A stretch of DNA of 64,000 nt, taken from NCBI RefSeq assembly GCF_032854445.1, contig NC_088306.1:11093386-11157385 (forward strand). The letters are read 5' to 3'. Shown one piece after another: positions 42,396 through 55,102 of the stretch. A program made the translations under genes and the position numbers. A model generated the notes under the pieces. It saw only the letters and a program-made list of their open reading frames with translations, did not search any database and was not told the origin of the DNA. Origin of the DNA: Liolophura sinensis (taxonomy: Eukaryota; Mollusca; Polyplacophora; Chitonida; Chitonidae). Each line of letters starts with the position of its first letter. The stretch's first letter is position 1.

Positions 42396-42947
42396 AAGAC
42401 CGTTAAACACGATCTTAGAAAACAGTTCGATTCATTATTATTTATTTAGAATTTTTAGAAAGGAGTAAAACTTATCTGATTGGTCAGTGGTCTGTCAGGG
42501 TTCAGTAGGTATCAATGACGTCACATCTTTTGGCTCAGAAAAGTATTTCAAGTTGTTTATAGGCGAATGCATTCGTAACTTTATGCGTATTATAAGCATT
42601 CTGAAAGCAGAACTCCAGCTATATGTGTGTATTAAGTGATAAAAATTCTATCCTGATGCGTTTAGTAAAGAAACACTTCAGAAAAGACCACCCTAGAGAA
42701 TTATATTTCAGTTGTATATTTCTCGGTTGACAAATTCTAAAAAAAAAAAAAAAAAAACATTACCCGGAATATGTTTTTGTCTTCCATCTGAAATCTACCA
42801 AAATGTTGGTGTTGTCTTTGTGTTTTACAGCAGCTATTATTGTTTCGCACCTGAACACTATTATTAAACTGTATGGCATTTAACTAAGAATCAATAATGT
42901 GCGTGTGCGTGTGCGTGACATGTAGACCTATATTTTCATAAACCTTC

Positions 42948-43077
42948 GGATGGTCGCGGATTCATCCGCGCTCTGCCGGGTATCCTTCTAGTATGAACCT
43001 GGCTGCCGTCGTATAAGTACAGTATTTTGGAGTACGGCGTAAAATATCAAAAGAATTAAATAAATAAATACTAACTA
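42948..43077 (+). repeat. Family A SINE, 3' half, diverged
   Basis: TTCGGATGGTCGCGGATTC, CGCTCTGCCGGGTATCC, GCTGCCGTCGTATAAGTAC and an AAATAAATA tail. Confidence 0.87.
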
Positions 43078-43738
43078 AATATGTAACAAATATAACTTTC
43101 AGCCTATAATTCCGCAACGCAAAACATGCATGTCAGTGCTAATTATAAATAAATAATTAAATACCGGCTAACATATCTTTATATCGTGTTTTCATCGAAA
43201 TATATTATTCTCCGCCATTTAGTTGTCAAGCACAAAAAGTAATATAAAAATATCCTGGGATCTAAAATTATGGTTTTGTCCTTTGATGGCGACTATAATT
43301 TGAGAGAAGAATGAGTATCACAAAACAAGTGAAAAAACGACGTCAACAGCAAACCACGAAATTTCTCTATCTGGATTATCATTCTATGGAGATGAATTTG
43401 TTTCAAAAAGAAAACCCAGCTAAATACGTCATTTGGAATTTGAGCATCGTCATGAGAGAACAACAGGTCTATAATTTCGACAGTCTTTCAAAGTAGGTAT
43501 TGTGTTCGGCAGCAGCAGATACGAGCCAATGACGTCATCACCCACGTGATCGGCTGAGTACAGGATTAGGATCATGGCTAAACTTGTGGTACGGATGAAA
43601 ACTCAACAACAACAATATAAATCAGCTTTTGTTGCGTGGCTGTTAAATATATCAGCCATGCACATTTGAATTAGGTTGCATTTATGGACAGATTTTCAAT
43701 TAAAAAACCAACTGCCCACATTTACATTGACATCAGTT

Positions 43739-43991
43739 CGCTCAAAAAATTCATCTGTTAATTCTAATAGAAAGTCTGTTGCCTGAGTGATGCTAGAATG
43801 TATTCTGTTATTGCAGCAGATTATTTTGTTAAATATAACACACAGATTCTGTTAATTCAACAGAAAGATTCTATTAGACTAAGAGGATATTGTGTTGAAT
43901 ATGACAGAATATTGCGTTATAATAACAAACTACATTCTAGCATCACTCAAACAACAGATTTTCTGTTAAAAACAGGTTAAATTTTTTAGTG
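43739..43991. mobile_element. MITE (CACTCAAAAAATT family), diverged copy
   Basis: About 250 bp with inverted arms of about 75 bp: left GCTCAAAAAATTCATCTG, AGTGATGCTAGAATGTATTC; right CATTCTAGCATCACTCAAAC, AATTTTTTAGTG. Non-coding. The end bases are decayed, so the target duplication is unclear. Confidence 0.88.
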
Positions 43992-44637
43992 TTGTTTCGT
44001 TTTCTTCTGTGAGAAACTTCAATGACACAGCCGGAAGCCGAGGAACACGCTACGTGTGACACGTTGATATGTTTGCCGGCCGTCCGTGATGCGCACCTCT
44101 CACCGGAGGTCGCTCAAATCTGCGGGACGGAATAACCCGAAATTTCCCGAGGCACTAATTTGGAAAAAAAACCTTTAACCCACTTCAAAGCGCATAAAAC
44201 TCACAACATTTGGTAAAGACATAGTAGGGTGTCTCCTGTTAATTTCGGCGGCCTACTTTTTCACACGCTTCAGTCTGACTCAAAAAGCAGTTATTGCCAA
44301 TGCGCATGACTTTCAGTTTCGTATGGGGGAACGACCTAGCTTTCGCTGATTTTCTTTGGTAGCGATATGCGTGCTTTTGAGGCATTAGTATCCTACAGGT
44401 TATTGGTGAAAGAAATTTTCCAGACTCTATAAGTCGGGACTGCATGTGTGGTACAAACAATACATTAGCTTCCATGCAGAATTCACCAAACGGGAACCGT
44501 GGAAATGGACAAGACGGAGTGGGTTGAAGCCCACCCACTTTATTTAAGAAAGGAGTATTATATGAGACGTCGAGCTTGGTCAGTACTTGGATGGTGACCG
44601 CTCGTGAACACCGAGTGCTGTAGGCTGTTGTCATTTA

Positions 44638-44768
44638 ACCTGCGGATGGTTGTGGGTTTCCCCGGGCTCTGCCCGGTTTCCTCCCACCATAATGCTGGCC
44701 GCCATCGTATAAGTGAAATAGTCTTGAGTACGGGGTAAAACACCAATCAAATAAATAAATAAATATAT
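44638..44768 (+). repeat. Family A SINE, 3' half
   Basis: CCTGCGGATGGTTGTGGGTT to the GGGTAAAACACCAATCAAAT tail with (AAAT)n; close to consensus. Confidence 0.92.
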
Positions 44769-46517
44769 TATATGTTGATAAAAGGGCTCTGGACCCTGGA
44801 CTAAATTGATAGTGAGCACTTGACAAAGGAAAAACAAACATTAAACACAAAACATGGTAGTTCCAGGCATTTACATGAAGGGCTTACAACATAAATCGAC
44901 CGCTTTATTTGTCAGCCCTCACGTGATGTCATTTTACGTATTTAGACTTACTTATCCAGTACAGTGCACAGGAAATTTATTTCCTATGATAACGTTGAAT
45001 CGAACGAAGACAAAAACTTCTACCATTTGGCTTGGTGGCCTAAGCGAAGGGACTTTTTTTCTTTTCACGTACAGGGTGTTATTTTGGTCACGTGGTTGAG
45101 GATATGACGACTGTTCATTGGTTGATTTGCTTTTCGCCCTGAACATCTCAGAAGCCTGTCAACATTAAATACAGGCACTCTTCTAAACATTACCACTCCC
45201 AAATACATCTATACCTTCACAAAATTACACTTACACCCTTTAAACATTTAACTTGTACAAGTGAGAAATGTATCAGGCGCATAAGACAGGTAAGTCCAGT
45301 ATGATGCACCTTTGACCATTTGCAGGTCCTAAATATTGTTTGATTAGGAATGAACACCTGGACGTTCAAAGAGCAGGAGATAACTGATGAAACGAAATGT
45401 AAACAAAGTGCCAAAATTGTCAGCCAAGGCAGAACTATAGAAACAGGATATATCAACTTGATATCAGGTGTGTGCAAGGGTGATTTCGGTCAGTCCGTAC
45501 GGGCGTGAATCTTGTTTAAAGTCTGTCCACAATAAATCGGTCCGTATATCTACGTTTAAGTATAGTATTTGGACTATAACTCGGTAGGTGTAGCGAGATT
45601 ACCTACCATATTTATTCTAAAAATTCGTCCGATAAAGTTTATTTTAGAAACAAATATAGACCACAAAATATTAATTTTTGTCCTAAAACTTTCATTTTCA
45701 TCTTAGCAGGATATCATCCTATATACCTTCCGAATAAACGTGAAAACACTCCTCTAAGATCGATAGATCTCTCCGAATCTGGCAAAATAAGTCACTGGAC
45801 GAAATTCTAGCTTCTTTACAGTATATTGGACAAAACGTACACTGATCTCTAGTCTGGTGAGAAGTCTGGCAAGTAAGCATGCGACACTTCCGTGTATGTA
45901 CGGGTAACGTATAGATGAGCAAACATAACCATAGTGTGAAACCATCAGAACTAGATTAACCTGTGCATGTCAGATCAGCAGCATTGTGTGACTGATAGCA
46001 CAGCGTATATAGCCAGGCCTTTGTGTCACCAAAGCTCAATCAAACAGTGGGGTGGGGGGGGGGGGGGTTACAGGTTAAAGAAATGCCCACATACGCTATA
46101 CTAGTCAAAGTATTCCAGATTCGGTTGGTGTTTCTTGAAAATACGGTTGTAAGAATGCTTGAGAATACAATAAGACTTTTTCACGACTTGTTTCATAGCT
46201 GGTTAGTTTTGACTGACAAACTGGAACTTATTTTAAAGTGGAACTTATTTCAAAAGTGGTTTTATCTCAGAACTGATATATTATATCAGCAATGGCATTT
46301 CATGTGAAAAATGGATCCTACAGATGACGTTTCATGAAAATGGTGAGCTGAGAATCTGGCCGGGGTGCATTTCGAAATTTGCTTTCCAACTTTTCCAGTC
46401 AGTCAGTTTCCATATATCTAACTGATTAAACCATGTCTAAACCTTGTGTACACATCGTTTTCTTCATCACATCAGATCACCATTTATCCAATTGCAAACA
46501 TATTGAATATAAATGCG

Positions 46518-46700
46518 TTGCCCCGGGAGACGACTTAGTCAATAAGGTCTCGTGTTCGAATCCAGCCGCCGAAAGAATTTGTTCACCTGGCGGTGTGTGG
46601 TCTATTCCCCTCGGCTCTACCAAGTTTCAACCAGCAACAAATCTGTCATATTCGTCAAGTGACATATTCTTCATAGAGGTATAAAATATCAATCAGTTAA
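46518..46700 (+). repeat. Family E tRNA-derived SINE candidate
   Basis: GTCTCGTGTTCGAATCCAGC gives a strong B box, with a weak A-box-like GACGACTTAGTCAATAAGG upstream. It ends AGGTATAAAATATCAATCAG, reminiscent of SINE tails. A single copy in this window, so the family is tentative. Confidence 0.5.
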
Positions 46701-46744
46701 TCAAATGGGACTCGATAGGCCAACCTTGCTGTGGAATAAATTCA

Positions 46745-46850
46745 AGAACTCGATCAGACAAATGGTCACTCATAGTACCGATAAAATCTGCCCGTTTGTA
46801 GGTTAACCTCAGTTAGGGTTTATTTTAACTGTTCGGGTATATGATTAAAA
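46745..46850 (+). repeat. Family F repeat, diverged single copy
   Basis: ACAAATGGTCACTCATAG, TTAACCTCAGTTAGGGTTTA and TTTTAACTGTTCGGGTATATG. Confidence 0.65.
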
Positions 46851-47304
46851 TGTGTGTATGAATGTTTTGAAACTACCTGTAGGTATTGTTAAAAGTACAT
46901 TTATAACTTACCTGTAACCTCAAAGCTACAGCAGATACCGAGAAGTGTACCCGAAGTAGAGGACATGCGTATATGTATCTTCAGAATATTGACTTACAAA
47001 TTAAAAGTTGCCGATAGGTGCTATTCATTTGTGTAAAAGTTGAACGTTGTCGCGCAGAATGGAGACAGGCGGAAATGTGTCTGCCTGTGACGTCGAATGT
47101 TCTAGAGATGTACCGAAACGGTCTGGAACTCAGAGTTTCGTTCCACAATGCTGATAATGACTTTCTAGCTGTAGGCGTCTGCTATCACGATGAAGGATCA
47201 GGTCTTGGTCTGGTGGTTTGTGACTAATTTCCTTTCAGGTCGATAAGAAACAGTTGCTCAGCCCCTAGTGCCTCAGCGACATTTTAGCCAATGTAACTAA
47301 CGGC

Positions 47305-47425
47305 GTACAGCATAGAGTGTAAAACCAGAGTGGCTGGCAAATGGTCATATGTAACCGGTGAAATATGACCTCTAGTCAATTTACCTCAGTCAGGGTTTTA
47401 TTCTGACTGTTCATTTAATTCATAA
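47305..47425 (+). repeat. Family F repeat, single copy
   Basis: GAGTGTAAAACCAGAGTGGC, AAATGGTCATATGTAACCGG and AATTTACCTCAGTCAGGGTT, very close to the 42 kb array and sharing its left flank. Confidence 0.85.
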
Positions 47426-48954
47426 ATATTAACAACTTACACTCCACCTAGCACCATCCATGGCTTAAGCAAAATTAGGTGAACAAACATGCAGTGATTT
47501 TATGTAATTTATTAGACGTTACTGTTCTTGAGGACTCTCGTATATAGGGCCGTTCACATGGCCTTACACAAAGTTCGTTTTGGTCAGGAGATCACCAGTT
47601 AGTTTTCCCTTTGATCAGTGTGACATGCTTTTGTATTCGTCATATAATGTGTGAAAGTGCACACCTGAATACAGGTATTGCGATTTCCTCCACCAAAACA
47701 CTAATTGTTATCGTATACATGGGAAATATATGAGTACGGGGCTAAATACCAGTTCTTCATAGAAATAAACACTCGTGTTCAAAACCTAGCTACAACATAT
47801 GAGGCAATAGTTTAGATCACGATCTATATGCATTAAAAGCAGTTTGTGAAAAAGGATCTCCACATATAATATCAGCTCGATTTTTCCAAGAAAAGAAAAA
47901 CAAATCGCGCATATTACAAACATTTTAGGTGAATAAATAAACCGGATATACTGATAACGTCAATGGAGAAAAACTGAACCTAAACGTTCAACAAAAGCGA
48001 TGAGCTGATATGTTACGTAATACACGGGTGGATAAAATTACCAACAACCCTTGGACATTAGAACTCTTTGTTGTCCTACGCATTTGTTTCGGTTTTGGTT
48101 TGAAAAGCACTTTAAAAACACACCCATTTTGTGTCAGTGGAATACAACATTTACGAACTAGGCAATTCCACCTCGATCTGACGCAGTACCATTGTCATCG
48201 GCGAAGGAAAATAGGTGACACTCTACAGCATACGATTTGTATCTTTCCGCTAAAATTAATTAAAAGTTCACTTCTTTCGATTATTGATCAATTCTGTCGT
48301 TAATGTGTAGCGTCTTCAGGTCGTCCCACACGGAAATGATTTTGCTCTACCGGTAGGAAACAAAATCGATGAGCGGATATTAAAGATTGACACCAACATT
48401 AAATTAAATGCCATGGCAAAGAGCAAATTGGAAAGGTGTGCAACATATTGAATGAAATTGGCTAAAATGTACAAAAGATCGTAAAGAGGCTATAATGAAG
48501 GTTTTTGGCCAACATCGATCAGCCCAAATCTAATCAATGTTTGGCTATTATTTTAGAATTAATAACTCAAATAATTACCTTACCCAAAATATCAACCTCG
48601 TCTGTCCACATGTTCACGTTCAAAATCGGTAATTAAATCAGAAAATATGTTTTTTTTGGGGAGGGGGGGAGGGAGTCAAAAATTCCTGTAAAACAGAATT
48701 CGACAAAACCTTGGTATGCCAATCTTGAACTTATTATGTACTACACAATACTAAACACATGTGTCTGAGTTTCATTTAATGATTTTAAAACGTAATGGGA
48801 AAAGGCGCTCACGAGTACGCCTGTCATAAACAGGAGTGCAATATGTTTTGCAATGCTGTAAATACTTTTGACAACGTTAATGCGAGTCACTCCACAAAAA
48901 CGCAATACACTTGACAATATCACGCAGTGATAGTCTCACCACAATGAAGAAATA

Positions 48955-49480
48955 TTCAAATGGCAATGTCACTTCTAGTCACATCACAGCTATGAAATAC
49001 ACTCGGCAATGTCAGTTCAAGTCACATCACAGCTATGAAATACACTCGGCAATGTCAGTTCTAGTCACATCACAGCTATGAAATACACTCGGCAATTTTA
49101 GTTCTAGTCACATCACAGCTATGAAATACACTCGGCAATGTCAGTTCTAGTCACATCACAGCTATGAAATACACTCGGCAATGTCAGTTCTAGTCACATC
49201 ACAGCTATGAAATACACTCGGCAATGTCAGGTCAAGTCACATCACAGCTATGAAATACACTCGGCAATGTCAGTTCTAGTCACATCACAGCTATGAAATA
49301 CACTTGGCAATGTCAGTTCTAGTCACATCACAGCTATGAAATACACTCGGCAATGTCAGGTCAAGTCACATCACATCTATGAAATACACTTGGCAATTTT
49401 AGTTCTAGTCACATCACATCTATGTAATACACTTGGCAATTTTAGTTCTAGTCACATCATAGCTATGAAATACACTTGAG
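48955..49480. repeat. 43 bp tandem repeat, ~12 copies
   Basis: Unit GTCACATCACAGCTATGAAA, TACACTCGGCAATGTCAGTT, CTA. Copies are highly similar; the right end carries CTTGGCAATTTTAG variants. Confidence 0.96.
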
Positions 49481-49519
49481 ACATCATCACAGCGATGGAA
49501 CATCAATATGATATAAACC

Positions 49520-49875
49520 GTCCCCGATAGCAGCCTCCGCTTCGGGAGCGGTAAATCCATGGTCAATCCTGGGTCGAGTCACACCTAAGACCTTAAAAGA
49601 GTTGTAGCTTTCTCGCTTGGCGTTCAGCATGAAGGGGATAGTGCAACGACTGGTTGACCCATATCAGTATAATGGCTCGGGCGGGGTGGCTTACTTGCCT
49701 TCGGTAAGGCGTCTCAGTGAAGAAGCATTAGATAAAAGAGCGGTGGAAATTCGTCCTGCAACAAGGAGGCACATTACATGCACTCTAAGGGTTCCTTCGT
49801 CGTCATATGACTGAAAAAAATGTTTAAGTACGCCGTTAAACCCCAAGCACTCACTCACTCACTCTCCCACTCAAT
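49520..49875 (+). repeat. Family B tRNA-derived SINE
   Basis: A head with GGTCAATCCTGGGTCGAGTC, body CTTGGCGTTCAGCATGAAGG and AGTGCAACGACTGGTTGACC, then GTCATATGACTGAAAAAAAT, GCCGTTAAACCCCAAGCACT and a (CACT)n tail. Same family at 52.7 and 53.8 kb. Confidence 0.9.
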
Positions 49876-50094
49876 CAATGTGATGTTAATGACCAGAACA
49901 ACATCAAACATGTGGCGTATGCGTACACTGTGTGAGTAAACCGAGTTGATTGACCTTTGACACACATGCCTACATGGGAGCAGGTTGGCCCACGCAAGAC
50001 GAGATAGCATTGCACTTAACATCACTACATTTCTTTTCAAGCTAATTCTACTTTAACCATAATGTTATAGGACCAGTAGATGATTTTACTTTTT

Positions 50095-50165
50095 AAGTAT
50101 TTACATGAACAGCTAGAATTAAACCTTCACTGAGGTAAATTTATACAAGATATGACATTGTCGTC
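50095..50165 (-). repeat. Family F fragment, reverse
   Basis: TTTACATGAACAGCTAGAAT and TTCACTGAGGTAAATTTA, the reverse of the 42 kb unit. Confidence 0.7.
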
Positions 50166-50169
50166 CCTG

Positions 50170-52690
50170 CTGGCCTTTAATGTCGGGATGGACCGACCAA
50201 CAGGAGACTGTATTCCATCCAGGGTGGGAGAAAAGGCTGCGTAACTTACCTTGGGTGCGTGGTGACCCTTGTGGGGTGTTTCATGTTCACAATAGGATCG
50301 CCCAGGGTAACGCCCAGTGGTGGCAAGAACGTGGCACGGACTTCAGGGTGTTTGTGTACAAGATGGTATATGACTGAGGTGCTTGTCGGGAACAACAGTT
50401 CACTATTACCCCCTGATCTGTGTTTTGTGGCTGGTACTGATATGCCTACCGAATCCACGCACATCACCTGTTCACACCAGCACACCTGCCTATACAGCCA
50501 TCTTAAAGACTTGATTGATGCTCAATAATGGCCAGTAACAGTGGTCAGTTAATTACACCAGCAAAGGCTGGGCTAATCCATGCGACTGCGTAGTAGTAAA
50601 GAACCTATATTTCACTATGTATCCCACCTGAATTTCTTCAAGCCAACCAGAAATGGAGATACTGTATGCATATAGACGCATACTAAAGAGCTGACCTAAA
50701 TGTTACAGTCCAGTGAAGGCCTATACACATGAACAGCCAATGTTATACTGACGTCTGATATTTAAGGTTTCCGGATTTGTGCATTGAATTCATAATACAC
50801 GATATACATACATATACGTGTAAGTGTATATAGGTTTATTTCTGCGCAGAAAAAATTTAATCCACAGGTGTAAATCGGCGGGTAGCCCTATTCTAACAGA
50901 CACTTGCAAGGCGTAACGGTCAGAACTTAATTCACAGCCAAACGTCAAATTTTACATTAATTTCAGCTGATATTTCGCACAGAGTCGTTACAGTTGTGCC
51001 ATGCAGACATCTCTGTCAGCCGTTTTTAATATATATATACTGCATTCCACTCCCGAGAGACCGGACTGCATCCAGAATAGACTCAGGTATTAAGAGTAGA
51101 CATTTTTCAAACATTCGTGCATAAAAATTGCCGGTGTGCAGTTTCTCAACATGTATTGTACGTCTTCCGATTAGCAAGATGGTCGCCTTAAAATAGCAGA
51201 GCATAACTACATGCTGTTTATACTGAGCACGAGATCCACGTATCAGAGATTAAATGTCCACTCTCTTTTTTAAAACAAGCTTAAAGCTAGAAGTGCGTCA
51301 CTTTGGTAACCGTGTTATAGAAGCCTGACGGAGACCACCCTGCAGTTTACGCTTCACACCTGACACACCTCATACCCATCGCTGCCCCGACCACAAACGC
51401 TTTGACTTGTTTTATACGCCACAATTCAGTGATATCTATGGCAGCCACGTATTTCTACATCCTTACAAATACCCCTGCTATTTCTTTATCCGACTTAAAT
51501 GTTTAGCCTTTTGTTTTGTTTTAGGTATTTTTCACTAATTTCCATCTATAATATTTTCTGCATTATATAATACTCGTGAAACCTAACAAATATTTTTTAA
51601 CAATTTTGAAGCTTGGAATCTTTCAGTTCATGCCGGATTCATTTTGCAGGCTCAGCTATTTCAAAGTTAACCCCGGTTGCACCCCACCCCCACCAACACC
51701 GGCCCCCACCACTCTGCCACATTCACATTAATTTGTTTCGAATTCGCCAGAATTAAAATGAACGAGCTGAGTGTTATACAAACTATGACGACCTAATAGC
51801 TCAGAACGCACCTTGCATGTTGTGAACATCAAGGGAGTCACATCAAACTAATTATTGTTTTAAACTTATATAAACTTTCTCAGTCTTCTACATCTTTGTA
51901 TTTCGACTGCAGTATTGAACGTGCTGATGTTTTCGAGGAAAAATGAATACACACACTAATGCTTTTCATTTCAGACACAAAGTCCTTGTACAGCACAGAC
52001 AAAAAAAGAAGAAAAACAAACGTAAAAGAAAAAAACTCACGTAATGTCTATAAACACTATAGTATTTAATCTTTCAAATAACTTACACGATACCAACGCA
52101 AAAGATGTGAACGAAGAGATACCATTGACACCAAATTTTGACACTTTCTCCACCTGTGCGCTGACATGTCTATGGTTTGGTATTTAAAGTTTAAAATAAC
52201 ATAATTATACACTATTTAATGTGGAGAACGAAAACAGCAGCTTATAGGAATGTATATATACAGGAATATCCCAGAATCTTGCACGATTGTCTTCTGTACC
52301 ACTTATCGTGGAAATATAAGTAAAAGCGAGGGTCAAATAGGTCATCCTTGTCGACCGCCTACGTGATGATCAAAAAGAATATTCACAAAGTGTATATTTA
52401 CATAAAGACTGCAGCAATAACCACACCCATCCTATTCGACCAAATCCTGTGATAATTGTTTAATGTTTGCTGTGATGTTTAATCGTCACAAGTTCCTGTC
52501 AATCGGCCTAACCATGCGAACAAGCAAAACAGGAGCTCAAGTTTCGAGACATCACTCTGGTTTATTATTTTAACCAGTTGGGCGTGTTTCGTTTGACACC
52601 AAACACACCTCCCTTATTTGGTGACAGACCACAGGAGGTCTGGAGTAATCTGTACTGTGCATGTACAATATTCAGGAATCAGGTTCAACT
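50170..52690. other. Intergenic DNA, 50-52.7 kb
   Basis: No supported gene. A GC-richer patch at 50180-50520 is open on both strands but resembles nothing I know. A C-rich stretch lies at 51660-51715. Confidence 0.45.
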
Positions 52691-52692
52691 GT

Positions 52693-53005
52693 ACCGATAT
52701 GACCGATGGCTCAGTTAGTAGAACGTCCGTTCCGGGGGCGATAGACCTAGGGTCAATCCTTCGTCGGGTCACACCTAAGGCATTAAAAGAAAAAAGAGCT
52801 TTCTCGCTTGGCTGCTTCAGCATTAAGTGGAAGTGCAACGACTCGTATCCGTATAATAGCTCAGTATGGTAAGCAATAAAATAGCGGTGGAAATCCATCT
52901 TGCAGCAAGGAGGCGTATTGCATGTACTCTAAGGACCGTCATATGAATGAAAAATTGACAAGTACGACGTTAAACCCCAAGCACTCACTCACTCACTCAC
53001 TCAAT
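52693..53005 (+). repeat. Family B SINE
   Basis: The head GATGGCTCAGTTAGTAG (A box) and GGGTCAATCC (B-box-like) is preserved. The centre is shortened relative to the 49.5 kb copy; the tail GACGTTAAACCCCAAGCACT ends in (CACT)n. Confidence 0.9.
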
Positions 53006-53066
53006 ATGACTGAAGAAAAAAGCTCTTCAATGAATAAAAATGTATGCCCTGTCGAGCTGCCGTTAC

Positions 53067-53287
53067 TGTTTGATTGGTGTTTTACGTCATACTCAAGAAT
53101 ATTTCATTTATACGACGGCGGCCAGCATTATGGAGGGGAGAAACCGGAGGAAACCCAGGATCATTCACAGGTTGCTGCAAGACCTTTTCACGTAGGGCGA
53201 GAGAGGGAGCCAGCATGAGCTGGACTTGAACTCCTTAGTCTGCGCCGTGCTGTTGTGCTAATCACCTCTGGCACAGAGGCCCCGCTG
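53067..53287 (-). repeat. Family A SINE, nearly full length, reverse
   Basis: Reversed tail TTGGTGTTTTACGTCATACT, GGCGGCCAGCATTATGGAGG, then GCATGAGCTGGACTTGAACT and a head ending GAGGCCCC. Confidence 0.92.
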
Positions 53288-53417
53288 TCGTTACTACTAT
53301 ATTGCAGATAACTATGCCCCTGCACTGTAATATAGCGTGTTCAAATAGGTTATGCAATGAGAGCAACTACATGCATATCCATAGTTAATGGGTAAACTTT
53401 GAATTTACTTGTTCTTA

Positions 53418-53664
53418 CACTCAAAAAATTGATCTGTTAAATTTAACAGTAAGTCTGTTGACTGAATGATGCTAGAATGTATTCTGTTATAATAACACAA
53501 TATTGTTTCATATTCAACATTGTGTTGTGTTGGTCTTATAGAGATTATAGAATGGCTATGTCTGTCATCTTTAAAAGAATAATCTGCTGTATTAACAGAA
53601 TATATTTTAGCGTCACTCAGATAAGAGACTTTCTGTTAAATTTAACACACTAATTTTTTGAGTG
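53418..53664. mobile_element. MITE with 75 bp terminal inverted repeats and TA duplication
   Basis: Begins CACTCAAAAAATT and ends AATTTTTTGAGTG, flanked by TA on both sides (53416-53417, 53665-53666). Arms of about 75 bp pair with some mismatches (GTTAAATTTAACAG in both). No coding capacity. TA duplication and size suggest a Tc1/mariner-type MITE; no matching transposase was found. Confidence 0.93.
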
Positions 53665-53754
53665 TACTTATCAACCCAGGCCTGATGTTTCATCTATATG
53701 ACATCATTCAGGTTTCAGGGAGGAGAAACCTGAAGGAGCCATGCATGCATGTAG

Positions 53755-54117
53755 AGTGAGTGAGTAAGTGCTTGGGGTTTGACTTCGTACTTTACATTTT
53801 TTTTCAGTCATATGACGACAAAGGAGTCCTTGGGGGTGTATGTAATGTGCCTCCTTGTTGCAGAACAGATTTCCACCACTCTTTTATCCAGTGCTGCTTC
53901 ACTGAGACGACTTACCGAAGGCAAGTAAGCTGCCCAGCCCAAGCCATTACACTGATACGGGTCAACCAGTCGTTGCACTATCCCATTCATGCTGAACACC
54001 AAGCGAGGAAGTTGCAACTTCCTCCTTTTTTTTTTTAAGGTCTTAGGTGTGACTCGACCCAGGATTGACCCTGGGTCTACCGTTCCCGACGCGCACGCTC
54101 TACCGGGACCGGTACAT
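53755..54117 (-). repeat. Family B SINE, full length, reverse
   Basis: Starts with the reversed tail GAGTAAGTGCTTGGGGTTTG, contains GGTCAACCAGTCGTTGCACT and ends in the head GACCCAGGATTGACCCTGG. A run of about ten T interrupts it near 54030. Confidence 0.9.
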
Positions 54118-54264
54118 GCATGCATGTAGAAGGAAACAGCTGACGTGCTATCAGGGCCGGTACATGCATGCATGCAGAAGGGCACCTCTTTTTATACCTG
54201 TCAAATGATCTTACATGACGAAGCAGCTGGTATACAGCTGAGTTTAATGTACAGTTTCATTTAC

Positions 54265-54515
54265 AAGAGGGGCCCCCGTGGCTCAGTTAGTTAGCGCGCT
54301 AGCGCAGCGTAATGACCCAGGAGTCTCTCACTAATGCGGTCGCTGTGAGTTCAAGTCCAGCTCATGCTGGTTTCCTCTCCGGCCTTACGTGGGAAGGTCT
54401 GCCAGCAACCTGCGGATGGTCGTGGGTTTTCCTCCCACCATAATGTTAGCCGTCGTAGTATGCGTGAAATATTCTTGAGTATGGCGTAAAACACCAATTA
54501 AATAAATCAGTCAAA
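54265..54515 (+). repeat. Family A SINE, full length (reference copy)
   Basis: Complete 5' head GGGGCCCCCGTGGCTCAG, A box TGGCTCAGTTAGTTAG, B box GTTCAAGTCC about 75 bp later, then the body CTCATGCTGGTTTCCTC, GGATGGTCGTGGG, CCACCATAATG, and a tail GTAAAACACCAATTAAATAA. A tRNA-derived pol III promoter is evident; the anticodon arm is expanded, so it is not a functional tRNA. Confidence 0.96.
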
Positions 54516-55100
54516 TCATTTACAAGATTGCTGTACATCCTGAAAAGAAACAATAGAGAGACACATTCTAAAGCCATTTCGAATGTTTTGTATCTCTTGC
54601 TGTAGAAAGCAAGTCTGTACGAAAACACTCCCCCCCCCCCCTCGGAATTCTCAGAGGCCCAAAAATCTTGGACGCTGAGGTACCGTTAATTTGCACCAAA
54701 TTACAAAGCATTCTAAACTTACAAATCGCAGCAGCCGGGTTCGAACCGTCAAACTTATGGAATAGTAACTAAGAAAGAAAAATACAGAAATACTACAGGA
54801 CGTGTAGAGTGTAAGAACATACAGTGTTATATCACAAACTCCATAGTTTTTCACTGAAAACACAAATATTCAAATTCTGTAACATGTCGTTTTGTTAAAA
54901 AAAAATCTGGAAGTTTTCCCACAGATTTGGAATCTTTGCTTTCTAAGTTTGAAAAAAAAAAACCAAAAACAAAACAAAACAAAACAAAAAAAAACAAAAA
55001 AAGGATTGATACCTAAAGCAAGATATCCTGCAACCGTAGACTGCAGATGTACATCTAAACGTGTAGTATTCGTGACTCGCATACACCACCATTCAGATAT
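54516..55100. other. Spacer between SINE copies
   Basis: No gene. A poly-C run at about 54629-54640 and an A-rich stretch with AAAAC units at 54940-55010. Confidence 0.6.
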
Positions 55101-55102
55101 AC

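Larger units (their letters stand above)
44769..48950. other. Intergenic DNA, 44.8-49 kb
   Basis: No supported gene. Holds a run of about 14 G near 46051-46068, a G-rich patch at 48656-48675 and the listed SINE and family F copies. A very weak family A-like tail may lie at 47695-47770. Confidence 0.5.

Noticed and set aside
44239-44634. Minus-strand 131-codon frame next to a SINE
   Set aside because: No motif and no plausible splice context; composition is like the surroundings. Treated as chance.
50180-50528. GC-richer patch open on both strands, possible exon or retrocopy
   Set aside because: Translations on both strands resemble no family I know and I found no convincing splice sites.
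54268-54370. tRNA gene suggested by A and B boxes at the SINE heads (also at 58.3 and 52.7 kb)
   Set aside because: The region between the boxes is too long and does not fold into an anticodon arm with a proper acceptor stem; each is followed by a SINE body.
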